64,000 nt of DNA, taken from NCBI RefSeq assembly GCF_000711985.1, contig NZ_KL544005.1, forward strand, positions 1,377,970 to 1,441,969. The letters run 5' to 3'. A program made the translations under genes and the position numbers. Source of the DNA: Rheinheimera texasensis DSM 17496. GTDB taxonomy: Bacteria; Pseudomonadota; Gammaproteobacteria; Enterobacterales; Alteromonadaceae. Of this stretch, positions 33,415-41,544 are shown one piece after another. Under the pieces are notes generated by a model. That model saw only the letters and a program-made list of their open reading frames with translations. It did not search any database and was not told where the DNA came from. How positions within the stretch are numbered: position 1 is the first letter of the stretch; the number at the start of each line of letters is the position of its first letter.

Positions 33415-34353
33415 TTACAGCCGCCGCAGTTGCCGATATTCAGCTATGGCCAGAACCAGTAGCACGGCAGCTGTCGCCAGCAAGATGTAAGAGATGCTGC
33501 CGGCAGCATGCGTCCAGAACAGCCGTGCGCCGTCGCTGAGTTGCTGCGGTTCAGTAAATACACCACCTTTTATTGCCATCGCGGCAAAAATCAGGGCAAA
33601 TACCAGATGATCAAGGATGTAACACCACTTACTCCAACGCTGCCAGCTGAGCTGGGTCAGCCGGTACAGCGCAAAGGCTGCTGACAAGGCCGCAAAAAAA
33701 GTCAGCAGATAACGCCAATACTCCATGCCTTCGGCAAGCCGCACCGGCAGATGTTGTTGTGCTTCAACCGACAACCACAAGGGTGTCCATAACAACAGCA
33801 ATAAAAACAACGCACTGGTTAAGTCGGTGATACTGTCAGACAGCTTCATCCGCGCCAGCGGATAACGCGGCAGCCGGGCCGGATGCCACTGCCGTTGCCG
33901 CCACTCCTTGGTCCAGCCGGCCTGGCCTGCGCCATAAAACACTGCGGTCACCAGCAATAACAGCGTGGCAAAATTGTCGATAAAACTGAAGCCTAACTGC
34001 AGCAGCAGGCGTACCGGATTGATGGAGTCTGCCAGCACTAAACCGCCCAGACTCTTCAGCAATGCAATCACCGCCATCAGCGCGGCACCATGCCACAGCA
34101 CCGTTTTGTACAGCGGCATATCTTCGCTGGCGATCAGCGGCGCACCTGGAGCAAATCGCTGCGCGACTTCTATCGGATGGCCTTGTTGTAACAGCAGCTG
34201 GCTGAGCTGGTTATCATCGAGCGGCCCGTCCTGCTGCTGCGCTTCAATCTGGTCAAGCAGGTTTGCTCTGAGTTCGCGGACAATGTCGTGCTGCTTGTCC
34301 GCCGGCAGTTCAGCTGCGACTGCAGCCAGATAACGTTCGAGTAATTCCATCAT
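33415..34353 (-). CDS. HAAS-domain multi-pass membrane protein
   Basis: 312 residues from the ATG at 34353. The N-terminal 70 residues (LLERYLAAVAAELPADKQHDIVRELRANLLDQIEAQ) are a HAAS/DUF1700-type helical domain, followed by about seven transmembrane helices from residue 90 onwards. This domain is known to occur beside PadR regulators. Its start overlaps the PadR gene stop (ATGATG over TGA), so the two are translationally coupled. It is probably the target or effector of the PadR switch; molecular function is unknown. GGAG lies five to eight bases before the two possible ATGs. Confidence 0.8.
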   Translation of the reverse strand: MMELLERYLAAVAAELPADKQHDIVRELRANLLDQIEAQQQDGPLDDNQLSQLLLQQGHPIEVAQRFAPGAPLIASEDMPLYKTVLWHGAALMAVIALLKSLGGLVLADSINPVRLLLQLGFSFIDNFATLLLLVTAVFYGAGQAGWTKEWRQRQWHPARLPRYPLARMKLSDSITDLTSALFLLLLLWTPLWLSVEAQQHLPVRLAEGMEYWRYLLTFFAALSAAFALYRLTQLSWQRWSKWCYILDHLVFALIFAAMAIKGGVFTEPQQLSDGARLFWTHAAGSISYILLATAAVLLVLAIAEYRQLRRL

Positions 34354-34682
34354 TGTTGCTCCAGTAAAGTCGCCAGACTGCCGTTTAATTGCTGCCACTC
34401 TGCGCTCAGTTGCGCCAGCACTTCGGCACCAGTGGCCGAGAGCTGGTAATAACGCCGCTCGCGGCCTTCGGCCATTTGCCACTGACTATCCAGCAAACCT
34501 TGCTCTGCCAGCCGGCGCACCAGCGGATACAAAGTGCCCTCGTCAATATCAATGCCGTTGTCATTCAGCTGCTTACGCAGTGAATAACCGTATTGCGGCG
34601 TGCGGCTGGATGCCAGCACCGCCAGCACTAACACGCCCCGGCGCAATTCCAGCCGGAGTTTGTCGAGCCTGTCATCATTCAT
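34350..34682 (-). CDS. PadR-family transcriptional regulator
   Basis: 110 residues from the ATG at 34682 (AGGAA six bases before), the length of the short PadR subfamily. The winged helix is clear: LRRGVLVLAVLASSRTPQYGYSLRKQLNDNGIDIDEGTLYPLVRRLAEQGLLDSQW, then GRERRYYQLSATG as the wing. Such proteins repress their own operon and release DNA on binding a ligand. Repeated ATACTGT elements lie directly upstream. It is co-transcribed with the membrane protein that follows. Confidence 0.92.
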   Translation of the reverse strand: MNDDRLDKLRLELRRGVLVLAVLASSRTPQYGYSLRKQLNDNGIDIDEGTLYPLVRRLAEQGLLDSQWQMAEGRERRYYQLSATGAEVLAQLSAEWQQLNGSLATLLEQQ

Positions 34683-34709
34683 CTTCAGTTCCTGCAATCC
34701 GTGGTGCTG

Positions 34710-34767
34710 ATACTGTGCATCACATACTGTGCGATACACAGCCTTATACTATGCACCGTACAGTATA
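34710..34767 (-). promoter_or_regulatory. Probable PadR operator and promoter
   Basis: ATACTGTGC occurs at 34710-34718 and 34724-34732, and an inverted copy, ATACTGTACGGT on the minus strand, at 34755-34766. TATACT-N11-AGTATA (34745-34767) is a perfect inverted repeat that also supplies a -10-like TATACT or TATAAG for the minus strand. This arrangement fits autorepression by the adjacent PadR protein. Confidence 0.6.
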
Positions 34768-34884
34768 AAAGCAAGCTATTGGCTAAAAATTATTCGCTGC
34801 GAGACTGAATACCGGACTGAGGCTACAGGCTGAAGGCCATACGAACTGTTGAAACATGGGTCTGACGCCATCAATTTCTGGCAC

Positions 34885-34911
34885 AAAAAAAGGCGCCACC
34901 GGCGCCTTTTT
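34885..34911. terminator. Bidirectional Rho-independent terminator
   Basis: Stem AGGCGCC/GGCGCCT with loop ACC, flanked by an A-run and T-run, 19 bases after the stop of the gene at 34930-35454 on the minus strand. Confidence 0.85.
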
Positions 34912-34929
34912 AAGATTTAAATCAGAAGC

Positions 34930-35454
34930 TTAACTGTTTGGGTATTTCACTACAGTGACGCGCTGCGCACCGTCGCGGATCTTGGTGCAGACGTGGTAAC
35001 GCTTGTTCGAACCCATCACTGCCGCTTCATTGCGGCAGGACATTTTTTGCGCCTGCACGCCATACAGCTCGATGCGTTTTTTCACTAAATCATTCAGCAT
35101 GGCTTTTTGATCATCCGGTAATTTCGCCGTGATGTTGTCATAAGTCCGTTGCCATTCAGCCGTGCGCTGTTCCAACGCAGTGCCAATCCAAATCAGGCCT
35201 TCAGTCGGGTTGGCTTCAGTGCCGATGCCTGACAGATAAAAAGTGCCGACCATATACTGGGCCAGCTTTTCACCATATTTGGCATATTCCAGTAACACCG
35301 GGAAGGCTTTGCCTTTATCCGAGTGCTTGGTCTGCCGCAACGCCAGTTCGTATTTATTGGTGTATTCGAAATCCTTCATCACCACTTCTTCCGGTGCAGA
35401 GGCAAACACCTGGCTACTGAGCAGCACTGCGGTCAATGTCATCAGCATTTTCAT
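34930..35454 (-). CDS. Secreted protein with Sel1-like repeat, unknown
   Basis: 174 residues with a signal peptide ending near SQVFAS. The segment AQYMVGTFYLSGIGTEANPTEGLIWIGTALEQ (about 65-97) is one to two Sel1-type helical repeats. Two cysteines in the last 40 residues (KMSC and YHVC) may form a disulfide. It is expected in the periplasm or envelope. AAGGAG is six bases before the ATG and a terminator follows, so it stands alone. I do not recognise a more precise family. Confidence 0.7.
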   Translation of the reverse strand: MKMLMTLTAVLLSSQVFASAPEEVVMKDFEYTNKYELALRQTKHSDKGKAFPVLLEYAKYGEKLAQYMVGTFYLSGIGTEANPTEGLIWIGTALEQRTAEWQRTYDNITAKLPDDQKAMLNDLVKKRIELYGVQAQKMSCRNEAAVMGSNKRYHVCTKIRDGAQRVTVVKYPNS

Positions 35455-35542
35455 CGGGAACTCCTTTTATTCAATATTGCAGCGAGTCTCCCTGAGTCGT
35501 CGGTTTTGTGCAACGGCTAATTCTTTACAAATTATTTCCATC

Positions 35543-36898
35543 TCAGGATTTAAACAACGACAAGGCCCCCGAATCGAAATGACTCAGCTCCGGCAATAAC
35601 AGTTGCTGCGCAGTCTGGTCTGCGCCAAACCATCCTGCCAGACTGCCAAACAGCTGACTGTTGGACAACGCCGGGATCAACCGGCCTGCGCCCATATCAA
35701 CCGGACTGCCGAGTCGCTGCGGCAATAACTGCCCGTACAAGTCCCCACCATTGACTGCCCCGCCTAACACCAGCTGATTCCCCGCCCAGCCGTGGTCGGT
35801 GCCGTCACCATTGGAACTCAGGGTACGGCCAAAGTCCGACATGGTGAAACTGGTCACCTGCTCTGACAGCCCAAGCTCCACTGTCGCCCGATAAAAACTA
35901 CTGAGCGCCTCGGCCACTGTACCGAGCAACGCGGGCTGCACCGAATTTTGCGCATCATGGGTATCAAAGCCGCCAATGCCGACAAAAAATACCTGACGAC
36001 CAACACCCAGCAGAGACTGCACGCTGATCATTTTCGCTACCATCTGCAACTGCAACGCCAGCGGATTGGCGTTGTTAAACTCAGTTTGTAACACCGGCGC
36101 CTGCGACAGCGCCGTGGCAACAATGGCGCTGCGACTTTGCGCCTGACTGTGCGACAAAGCAAATTGATCGGCCAGCGGATGTTGCTGCGCACTGAATAAG
36201 CGGCTTTGCATATCCCGCAACATAGCAGCCCTTTTGCCGCTGCCCTTTAACGCGGTGAGCTCCGGTACGCCAGCGGCCGACATGCCAAATGGACTGAGTG
36301 CGGCCCCACGCTGCCAAAGGTTAGTCCCGGCCAGACTGATACAACTGCTGAAATCCGGTACGTCGTACATCAACTCTAATAACCGTGCACCCCAGCCGCT
36401 GTCGGGACTGTGCGGGTCCTGCCCGCGCATCCAGGTGGCCTGCTGGTCGTTATGTGAAAACAAATTTTTCGGCAGCAATGCTTTACCTGCCTGGACTTCG
36501 CTCAGCGTTGTCGGCCGGACCAAAGACCCCACGCCGCCCACCAGCGCCAGAGCGCCGCTGTGGAACAGCGGCTCAAGCCCAACCAGCGCCGGATGCAACC
36601 CCAAACCATCAGCGATGGCTGTGCGGGGTGTCAGCGCTATCGGGTCCGTCACCGCCAAACTTTGCCGCGCCGCCTGATAATCCAATAAACTCTGGCCTGA
36701 CAGCGGCAGTAACATATTCAGCGAATCGTTGCCGCCATATAAAAACACGCAAACCAGCGCTTTATAGCCTTCGGGCACCGCACGCCCGGCGGCCAGTGCC
36801 CGCGGCAACAGCCCTAATTGCAGGCTACTGAGCGTAGCCAGGCCCAAACTGCCCTTCAGTGCCAATTTTAACCATTCACGACGTGCAAGATGACGCAT
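35543..36898 (-). CDS. DUF1501 protein with twin-arginine signal
   Basis: 451 residues from the ATG at 36898, chosen because AAGGAGG lies five bases before it. The N-terminus, ARREWLKLALKGSLGLATLSS, is a Tat-type signal, so the protein is probably exported folded. The body has FLYGGNDSLNMLLPL, RGQDPHSPDSGWGARLLE, GIGGFDTHDAQ and FTMSDFGRTLSSNGDGTDHGWAGNQ, typical of DUF1501, which belongs to the alkaline-phosphatase/sulfatase-like fold. It lies ten bases after the DUF1800 gene; the pair is conserved in many bacteria. Its substrate is unknown. Confidence 0.88.
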   Translation of the reverse strand: MRHLARREWLKLALKGSLGLATLSSLQLGLLPRALAAGRAVPEGYKALVCVFLYGGNDSLNMLLPLSGQSLLDYQAARQSLAVTDPIALTPRTAIADGLGLHPALVGLEPLFHSGALALVGGVGSLVRPTTLSEVQAGKALLPKNLFSHNDQQATWMRGQDPHSPDSGWGARLLELMYDVPDFSSCISLAGTNLWQRGAALSPFGMSAAGVPELTALKGSGKRAAMLRDMQSRLFSAQQHPLADQFALSHSQAQSRSAIVATALSQAPVLQTEFNNANPLALQLQMVAKMISVQSLLGVGRQVFFVGIGGFDTHDAQNSVQPALLGTVAEALSSFYRATVELGLSEQVTSFTMSDFGRTLSSNGDGTDHGWAGNQLVLGGAVNGGDLYGQLLPQRLGSPVDMGAGRLIPALSNSQLFGSLAGWFGADQTAQQLLLPELSHFDSGALSLFKS

Positions 36899-36908
36899 GG
36901 CACCCTCC

Positions 36909-38534
36909 TTACTGCTGCACCGCATACTGCGGTGAAATCAAAATGAAATACCACAGGTAAGCCGCTTTCTGCGCCGGTGTGATGTTGCCAAGTCCGCTCG
37001 CCAGGTCAGTTAAGATCAGCCGCAGTTCTGCTGGCATGGCGCCGCCAAAAGCCAGCAGACCGAATTGATCTAACAGCACGTTCAGTCCTTGATGCTGCAA
37101 CACATCGGCAAACGGCTGAAACCGCGCCAGCATCTGGAATTGGCTCGGATTGGCGACCAGACCTTCGATACTGCCAACCGTTTGACTATACAAATGATTT
37201 TGCATATTCAGTGCGTTGGACGCTGTGAGCATCTGCAGTTCAGGCGCCACCAGTCCGGCTTGTTGCAAGCTGGCAGACGGGCTGAAATCCGGTCGGTAGA
37301 AATTAAATACCGACGGGCTTTGCAGCGGTGCCTGATTGTGGCTGTCGGCCAGCGTGCGCAGATAGATATGGCCAGACGGTGAAGCGGATTGCGTGACGCG
37401 CCAGCTGTGCGCCGTTTTCAGCAATGGCTCGCGGATTTTGCCGAATGGCCGCGCCACGCCGGCAAAACCACTACGGGCTTCTTCGTCCAATAGAATGGCT
37501 TTGACCACGGCCGCTAAATCGCCGCGCACACCCTGACCATTGTCGATAAATACCTGTGTCACCCGGCCCACATAAGCCGGCGATGGATTGCTGGTGACCA
37601 GCTTTTGGATCAGTTGCTGGCTGATGAAAGGCGGCAGACTCGGTTCGGCAAACAATAAATCCAGCGCTTGTTGCAGATCCTGTTGCGGTGTCTGACCGGC
37701 TGGCAACACCACGCCATTGAGCAGGCGTTTTTCCCCCGGTTCATGATAAGCAGCAAAGGGGATCATGGGTCGCAGATAATCGGCTTTGGGCTTGAGAAAG
37801 TTGGTCGTGCCGGCGCTGGTCCAGCCGGTAAAGACCCGGGCAAAACCTTCAATCGCTTGCTGGTCGTAGGTTGGAATGGGATTGTCCGCCGCATCGAGCT
37901 TTTTACTGCCATCCGGATTGAGCTGATACAGGCCAATGGTAAATAACTGCATCAGTTCGCGCGCATAATTTTCATCAGGCCGGATGTTGTTTGCCACATC
38001 GGCTTTTTGATTGCCCAAATGACTCAGATAGACGCCCATCACTGGCGATAACGTTACCTGTTGCAGTAGTTCGCGATAATTACCAAAACTATGTGCCAGC
38101 AACAGATCGTAATAATTGGCCAGCGCTATCACTCTGTTGTTGAGGCCATTGCCCTGATCCGACACCACCAGAATTTCCGATAAAGCAAAAGCCACCCGTT
38201 GGCGCAGCTGGTCCGGCGCGGTCAGCGCGATGCGCCACCAGGTTTCGAGCCGGCTGAGCGGTACTGGTGTTTTTTGCTCAGGCAAAGTTTCAATTTTGTC
38301 GGCATGAGTGGTTGCCGGCATGCTCAGCTGCCAGTCGATCCACTGCTCTGCCGTGAATTGCCCGGCAGCCTGAATGTCACTGAGAGTCGGGCCAAAACTG
38401 GCCTGCTGTAACAACCGGGCCGCTTCGGCGGCATTTAACTTTTCAGCGGCGGTTGCGTCGACCGGCAGGTACAGCAACTGCAGCGATAACGCACAAATCA
38501 CCAGCCGTTTTGGCAAAGTTCTGACAACCAACAT
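36909..38534 (-). CDS. DUF1800 protein
   Basis: 541 residues with a signal peptide ending near DATAAE. Family features are LNAAEAARLLQQASFGPTLSDI, WRIALTAPDQLRQRVAFALSEILVVSD, NYARELMQLFTIGLYQLNPDG and FARVFTGWT. DUF1800 and DUF1501 proteins are commonly adjacent and both exported; they may form one complex, perhaps in polymer or cell-surface metabolism, but no role is established. It is the first gene of the pair. The 186 bases upstream, shared with the divergent gene at 38721, show no clear promoter. Confidence 0.88.
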   Translation of the reverse strand: MLVVRTLPKRLVICALSLQLLYLPVDATAAEKLNAAEAARLLQQASFGPTLSDIQAAGQFTAEQWIDWQLSMPATTHADKIETLPEQKTPVPLSRLETWWRIALTAPDQLRQRVAFALSEILVVSDQGNGLNNRVIALANYYDLLLAHSFGNYRELLQQVTLSPVMGVYLSHLGNQKADVANNIRPDENYARELMQLFTIGLYQLNPDGSKKLDAADNPIPTYDQQAIEGFARVFTGWTSAGTTNFLKPKADYLRPMIPFAAYHEPGEKRLLNGVVLPAGQTPQQDLQQALDLLFAEPSLPPFISQQLIQKLVTSNPSPAYVGRVTQVFIDNGQGVRGDLAAVVKAILLDEEARSGFAGVARPFGKIREPLLKTAHSWRVTQSASPSGHIYLRTLADSHNQAPLQSPSVFNFYRPDFSPSASLQQAGLVAPELQMLTASNALNMQNHLYSQTVGSIEGLVANPSQFQMLARFQPFADVLQHQGLNVLLDQFGLLAFGGAMPAELRLILTDLASGLGNITPAQKAAYLWYFILISPQYAVQQ

Positions 38535-38720
38535 TTGGGCTACTCCGGTATATCAGTGAGGTCTGAATAAGGGTAGACCCTAGGGCAGAATTCACCGAGC
38601 AGGCCCAGGTAAAGGTCTGGTAAAGATTCGGTCAACTGCATATAAGCTGACTCTGCCGCTGGGCGTTTTGCCGGCTTTGTGATAAAACAGGCCATCTCAG
38701 TAGTTCCGGATCTGATTGCG

Positions 38721-39434
38721 ATGTCACAACACACCCAAACCGCCCCACAACCACAAACAGCCGGTAATTTATTCGCCAATCTGGCGTTTAATATTGTTAT
38801 CCCGGTGCTGATCCTGAGCAAACTCAGCACTGACGATTATCTGGGGCCGGTCTGGGGCCTGGTCGCCGCACTGGCCTTTCCGATTGGCTTTGGTCTGTGG
38901 GAACTGAAACAATCCGGCAAACTGAATTTTTTCTCGATTGTCGGCATTATCAGTGTGTTGCTGACCGGTGGCATGAGCCTGTTACAGCTGGACCCGAAAT
39001 ACATTGCGATCAAAGAAGCCGCAGTTCCGGGGCTGATTGGTTTGCTGATTTTAATCAGTGGCCGCACCCGCTTCCCGCTGGTCAAAACCATTCTGGAAAA
39101 TATGCAGTTGCTGAATCTGGTGCTGCTGAAAGAGAAGCTCAGCAGCAATGGCACTGAACAGCAGTTTGAGCACACGTTGGATCAGGCCACCCGTATCATT
39201 GCCGGCTCGTTTTTTCTGTCGTCGGTGCTGAATTATCTGCTGGCCAAATGGCTGTTGGTCAGCCCGCCGGGCACGCCGGCATACAATGAAGAACTGGCCA
39301 ATATGACGGCGCTGAGTTATCCGGTGATCGCGATTCCGTCCACGCTGATCATGATGGGCGCGATTTGGTATGTATTCAGTCGGATCCCAAAGTTGACGGG
39401 GCAATCGTTAGAGTCATTTTTCCACGAGCAGTAA
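38721..39434 (+). CDS. VC0807-type multi-pass membrane protein
   Basis: 237 residues with about six helices: NLAFNIVIPVLIL, GPVWGLVAALAFPIGFGLWEL, FFSIVGIISVLLTGGMSLL, GLIGLLILIS, AGSFFLSSVLNYLLAKWLL and YPVIAIPSTLIMMGAIWYVF. This corresponds to the VC0807 family of unknown function. ATG at 38721 (MSQHTQ) is preferred over an upstream in-frame methionine because the preceding residues lack a ribosome site. Its last 59 bases overlap the end of the convergent solute-binding gene. Confidence 0.75.
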   Translation: MSQHTQTAPQPQTAGNLFANLAFNIVIPVLILSKLSTDDYLGPVWGLVAALAFPIGFGLWELKQSGKLNFFSIVGIISVLLTGGMSLLQLDPKYIAIKEAAVPGLIGLLILISGRTRFPLVKTILENMQLLNLVLLKEKLSSNGTEQQFEHTLDQATRIIAGSFFLSSVLNYLLAKWLLVSPPGTPAYNEELANMTALSYPVIAIPSTLIMMGAIWYVFSRIPKLTGQSLESFFHEQ

Positions 39435-40149
39435 GCTGCTGATTCAGTGCCATCACACAACGCTGCGGCACTGTGGCCTTACTCAGCATCAGGTGAATAT
39501 CGGCTTCGTTGAGGAAAAACGGTAATACGGCAAACTGCGCGGCGTCAGAACGCGCTGCTAAATCCAGTTTGACCGCTTCGCTGTCAGCAATAGTGAAATC
39601 GGCGCGGCGGCCGGCCACCAAATCCAGCCGGCGTTCCGGTTCATACACCGCAAGGCTGCGTTGTTTTACCGCAGGTTGTTGCTTGATCTGCTCGAAGCTT
39701 TCGCCATAAAACCCTGCCGGATTATATGTGCCAATCAGTTTGCGCTGCGCCAGTGCCAGAAAAGCTTCACGCTGGCGTAATTCCGGATACAACGCCAATG
39801 TTTGCTGGTGGATTAATACGACATTGTATTCTTTGCGGTAAGCGTCACTGAACCAGGCAAATTCAGCCCGTTGCGGGGTGTAAGATGCAGCAAACAGCAT
39901 ATCAACCTGCCCTTGCTGCAACATTTGCATCGCGCGTTTCTCCGGCACAAACTGCAGTTGCAGCCGGCTGCTGACCTGGGACAGCAACTGACGGATCAGT
40001 TCAATGTCGCGGCCTTTTACCGTCTCGTCAGTTACTTCAACATAAGGCCGCCAGCTGGCGTTATAGGCCATGCGCAGCGCAGCCGGGCACTCGTCTGCAA
40101 ACACACCAGGCCCGAACCAACAGCAAAACAATGGCCACCACAGACGCAT
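39376..40149 (-). CDS. Periplasmic solute-binding protein family 3-like
   Basis: 257 residues from the ATG at 40149 (AGGA eight bases before). A signal peptide ends near GVFADE. The mature protein has the SBP_bac_3 pattern: LRMAYNASWRPYVEVTDETVKGRDIELIRQLLSQV, VPEKRAMQMLQQGQVDMLFAASYTPQRAEF and LVAGRRADFTIADSEAV. No permease or ATPase is adjacent, as is common for stand-alone receptors in this group. Ligand unknown, possibly an amino acid. The 3' end overlaps the convergent VC0807-type gene by 59 bases. Confidence 0.82.
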   Translation of the reverse strand: MRLWWPLFCCWFGPGVFADECPAALRMAYNASWRPYVEVTDETVKGRDIELIRQLLSQVSSRLQLQFVPEKRAMQMLQQGQVDMLFAASYTPQRAEFAWFSDAYRKEYNVVLIHQQTLALYPELRQREAFLALAQRKLIGTYNPAGFYGESFEQIKQQPAVKQRSLAVYEPERRLDLVAGRRADFTIADSEAVKLDLAARSDAAQFAVLPFFLNEADIHLMLSKATVPQRCVMALNQQLTARGKMTLTIAPSTLGSD

Positions 40150-40224
40150 CGGCACTTTCCTACAAGCTCAGAAAAATTGACTATAGCCCAATTTTTCTGC
40201 CGGTGATCGGGCGCGCTGCGAAGC

Positions 40225-41397
40225 TTAGCGAGCAGCCAACATCCTATCAAAAGCGGCAGCCAAATCCGCAATTAAATCTGCCGGGTCTTCCAGTCCGATA
40301 TGCAGCCGGATCAAAGGCCCCTGATACGGCCAGGTGGTCACGCTACGCAAGGCCTGCACGTCCAGATTCGCCAGCACCAGGCTTTCATAACCGCCCCAGG
40401 AAAAGCCCATCTTAAAATGTTGCATGCCTTCGACAAAAGCTGTGACCGCCGCCAAATCGCCTTGTTTCAGCACGAAAGAAAACAGGCCATTACTGCCGGA
40501 GAAATCTCGTTTGAATAAATCATGACCGGGATGCCCGGGCAGTGCCGGATGCAAGATAGCCTCGACTTCTGGCCGCTGCGCCAGCCATTCAACGATCTGC
40601 AGCGTGTTGCGCTCATGTTGTGCCAACCGCACGCCCAATGTGCGCAACCCCCGCGCGGCCAGATAAACATCATCGGCCGAGGCACAATACCCCAGTAAAT
40701 AACTGTGTTCGCGTAGCTGCGGCCAGTGTTTAGCGTTGGCGCTGGCAGTGCCGAGCATCACATCGGAATGGCCGCAAATGTATTTGGTCGCCGCCTGAAT
40801 CGACACGTCCACGCCCATGGCAAAAGGCTGGCATAAAATCGGCGAGGCCCAGGTGTTATCGAGGATGGTGACAATATTATGCGCCTGCGCTACTGCGCAA
40901 ATCGCCGGCACGTCCTGTACTTCCATCGTCAGCGAGCACGGCGATTCCAGATAAATTACCCGGGTATTAGGCCGGATTAATGCGGCAATCCCTGCGCCAA
41001 TCAAAGGGTCGTAATAAGTGGTTTCAATGCCAAGCGGCTTTAACACTTTGTCGCACAAAGCGCGGGTGGGCTCGTAAGCCGCATCAACCATCAGCAGATG
41101 GTCACCGGTTTTGAGGAACGCTAATAAAGCACCGCTGATAGCGGCAGCGCCACTGGGATATAAAGCACAACCAGCACCGCCTTCCAAAGCGCAAACCGCG
41201 TCGCTGAAGGCAAAATGGGTTTGGGTGCCGCGCCGGCCATAATAAGGCACCTGCTCGCCGCGGTGTCTGACTGCGTGTTTCATCTCTGCCATGCTGTCGA
41301 ATACCACAGTCGAGGCCCGCACCACCGGCACGTTGACACTGTAACCAGCCCATTTGCGCGCACGACCGGCATGCACAATCCGCGTTGCAACTTTCAT
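40225..41397 (-). CDS. metC: Cystathionine beta-lyase
   Basis: 390 residues of the PLP Cys/Met-metabolism family. The start at 41397 is chosen because AAGG lies seven bases before it; an upstream ATG at 41415 has no ribosome site and falls inside a met box. Visible are YYGRRGTQTHFAF, ALYPSGAAAISGALLAFLKTGDH, ILDNTWASP and ATKYICGHSDVM with the Schiff-base K205. MetC cleaves cystathionine to homocysteine, pyruvate and ammonia. YGRRGT is typical of beta-lyases rather than gamma-synthases. Upstream tandem met boxes support MetJ repression. Confidence 0.92.
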   Translation of the reverse strand: MKVATRIVHAGRARKWAGYSVNVPVVRASTVVFDSMAEMKHAVRHRGEQVPYYGRRGTQTHFAFSDAVCALEGGAGCALYPSGAAAISGALLAFLKTGDHLLMVDAAYEPTRALCDKVLKPLGIETTYYDPLIGAGIAALIRPNTRVIYLESPCSLTMEVQDVPAICAVAQAHNIVTILDNTWASPILCQPFAMGVDVSIQAATKYICGHSDVMLGTASANAKHWPQLREHSYLLGYCASADDVYLAARGLRTLGVRLAQHERNTLQIVEWLAQRPEVEAILHPALPGHPGHDLFKRDFSGSNGLFSFVLKQGDLAAVTAFVEGMQHFKMGFSWGGYESLVLANLDVQALRSVTTWPYQGPLIRLHIGLEDPADLIADLAAAFDRMLAAR

Positions 41398-41409
41398 TTT
41401 ATCACCTTC

Positions 41410-41425
41410 AGACATCTGGATGGCT
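41410..41425 (-). promoter_or_regulatory. Tandem met box (MetJ operator)
   Basis: On the minus strand the 8-mers AGCCATCC and AGATGTCT are adjacent; they match the MetJ consensus AGACGTCT at five and seven positions. They lie 13 bases before the metC start chosen here, in the position expected for a MetJ operator of a methionine gene. Confidence 0.55.
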
Positions 41426-41544
41426 TATATTACGGGAAGGCCGGTCCGGTTGACCAGCACAATTGCTGTACCTACAAATTTGCCGGGCCTGTCGCCCTCA
41501 GCATACACTGAATATATTTTGCTGATCTGAACGAGAACCTCTGT

